Source of the DNA: Desulfobacula sp.
Lineage (GTDB): Bacteria; Desulfobacterota; Desulfobacteria; Desulfobacterales; Desulfobacteraceae
Length of the DNA stretch: 64,000 bases
Reading direction: 5' to 3'
Assembly: GCA_018645325.1 (NCBI GenBank)
Contig: JABGOU010000013.1
Coordinates: 1 to 64,000 of the forward strand
A model generated the notes under the pieces. The model worked only from the letters and a program-made list of their open reading frames with translations. It ran no database searches and was not told the origin of the DNA. How positions within the stretch are numbered: the first letter of the stretch is position 1; every line of letters begins with the position of its first letter. The translations under genes were made by a program, and so were the position numbers. This document shows positions 62,973 through 64,000 of the stretch, one piece after another.

Positions 62973-64000
62973 ATGAATGATACAATTGCCGCAATAGCAA
63001 CTCCCTACGGAAGCGGCGGTATTGGTGTCATACGTATATCCGGCTCAAAGGCCTTTGATATCGCATCAAAGATTTTTTCAAAAACAAAAAATCAAATTTG
63101 CGGAATAAATAAATTAGACTCTCACAGAGTCTATCATGGATATATTTTCGATACTAAAAGCATGGAGATCCTGGACGAGGTTTTACTGATTCCCATGAAA
63201 GGGCCTTCCTCATACACAGCAGAGGATGTTGTGGAAATTCAGGCCCATTCCGGAACCATTGTTTTAAGAACCATTCTTAATGAAATCCTCTCACAGGGCG
63301 CAAGGCTTTCCGAACCAGGAGAATTTACAAAACGCGCCTTTTTAAACCAGAGAATTGACCTGACCCAGGCAGAAGCAGTGGCTGATATTATTAATGCAAA
63401 ATCAGAAAAATCGCTGAAATTTGCCGCATCTCAAAATCTTGGGGTATTAAAAAGAGATATAAGGGAATTACGAGAAAATCTCATTGTTTTTTTGTCCCTG
63501 CTTGAGGCAAATATTGATTTTCCAGATGATGTAGTCCCATTTGAACCATCCCAAAAAGAAATTGGAATAATTGACAAGGTACTTGAAAAATGCCGGGGGT
63601 TTATCCAACAGCATGAAGATGCCTGTTTTTTAAAAGATGGTATACGCATTACCATCTGCGGGGCACCTAACGTTGGAAAATCAAGCCTTATGAACCGCCT
63701 CATTGAAAAGGACAGGTCCATTGTAACCACCTTTCCCGGAACAACAAGAGACCCCATTGAAGAGGGGTTGAATATCAGCGGTATACCCTTTGTGATTATA
63801 GATACTGCAGGAATCCACCAGACTGATGATCTTGTGGAAATTATCGGTATTGAAAAAGCCATGGACCACATTACAGCATCAGACATTGTGCTGTTCATGA
63901 AAGAGCCGGGAATAGTGTTTTCAGAAAAGGAACTGGAAAAACTAGTACCCCTGGAAAATCCATCGGACAAAAAAATTATTTTTGTGATTAATAAAATTGA
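62973..64000 (+). CDS. mnmE: tRNA modification GTPase MnmE (partial, runs off the window)
   Basis: The first 342 codons of MnmE (TrmE), which with MnmG modifies U34 of certain tRNAs. The start MNDTIAAIATPYGSGGIGVIRISG is the tetrahydrofolate-binding domain. Visible further on are PGEFTKRAFLNQRIDLTQAEAVADIINAKSE (helical domain) and the G domain GAPNVGKSSLMNRLIEKDRSIVT...GTTRD with G3 DTAG. The gene has no stop before base 64000, and its C-terminal CxGK motif lies beyond the window. Confidence 0.95.
   Translation, partial: MNDTIAAIATPYGSGGIGVIRISGSKAFDIASKIFSKTKNQICGINKLDSHRVYHGYIFDTKSMEILDEVLLIPMKGPSSYTAEDVVEIQAHSGTIVLRTILNEILSQGARLSEPGEFTKRAFLNQRIDLTQAEAVADIINAKSEKSLKFAASQNLGVLKRDIRELRENLIVFLSLLEANIDFPDDVVPFEPSQKEIGIIDKVLEKCRGFIQQHEDACFLKDGIRITICGAPNVGKSSLMNRLIEKDRSIVTTFPGTTRDPIEEGLNISGIPFVIIDTAGIHQTDDLVEIIGIEKAMDHITASDIVLFMKEPGIVFSEKELEKLVPLENPSDKKIIFVINKI

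Noticed and set aside
63431-63970. Minus-strand 179-codon frame at the window end
   Set aside because: It is antisense to mnmE, whose G-domain motifs are clear on the plus strand.

Overview
The window comes from the chromosome of an anaerobic deltaproteobacterium, most likely in or near the sulfate-reducing Desulfobacteraceae/Desulfobacula group. Evidence for this includes an oxygen-sensitive class III ribonucleotide reductase with its activase, MobB, an EtfAB/acyl-CoA dehydrogenase cluster, many PAS-containing hybrid histidine kinases and a TIGR03960-type radical SAM gene before RNase G. No rRNA or tRNA gene was seen. The taxonomic placement is inference from gene content, not from a database search.

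Layout. 0-6 kb: a 5'-truncated EamA transporter, a Nudix hydrolase, a small membrane protein, nrdD-nrdG and alr. 6-18 kb: a hybrid kinase, a ferritin-like protein, aroK with a HTH/periplasmic-binding-like regulator, an MFS transporter, mobB with an exported LPP20/FlgT-like protein, panB and a LarA-like gene. This stretch holds five of the six copies of a small inverted-repeat element and the remains of at least two broken genes (a PAS kinase and an SDR). 18-24.5 kb: a P1/DmpA-type aminopeptidase followed by a complete dipeptide ABC transporter (dppABCDF-like). 24.9-30.2 kb: a class III adenylate/guanylate cyclase with TPRs, convergent with a 1069-residue transporter-like/HEAT protein that ends in a cyclic-nucleotide-binding domain. 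30.8-32.6 kb: a MazEF toxin-antitoxin pair and an M20 peptidase. 33-42 kb: three large hybrid histidine kinases, the first interrupted by an in-frame amber codon. 42-44 kb: a thioesterase, an acetyltransferase and an HD-domain protein. 44-50.8 kb: a reverse-strand acyl-CoA oxidation operon (etfB-etfA-acd-tetR-phosphotransferase-acd) with a palindromic site over its probable promoter. 51-55 kb: a fused HisH-HisF protein of eukaryotic (HIS7) type, a second LarA-like gene and asnS. 55-64 kb: a conserved RNA/translation/membrane-insertion block (TIGR03960 radical SAM-DUF2344, rng, rpmH, rnpA, yidD, yidC, jag, mnmE; the last runs off the window).

The most informative new object is a 114-136 bp interspersed element. 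Its termini read GTAATTRTTCAGC. Two copies are flanked by perfect 8-bp direct repeats (AATTTTTT and CTTACTTC). GTAA ends with 8-bp target duplications are the hallmark of the IS66 family, so I interpret it as an IS66-type MITE. Its inner 20-bp inverted repeat shows a compensatory base-pair change between copies, and its loop carries a conserved AGGAGG. One copy supplies the stop codon of hisHF. Removing it in silico restores a reading frame ending three residues later.
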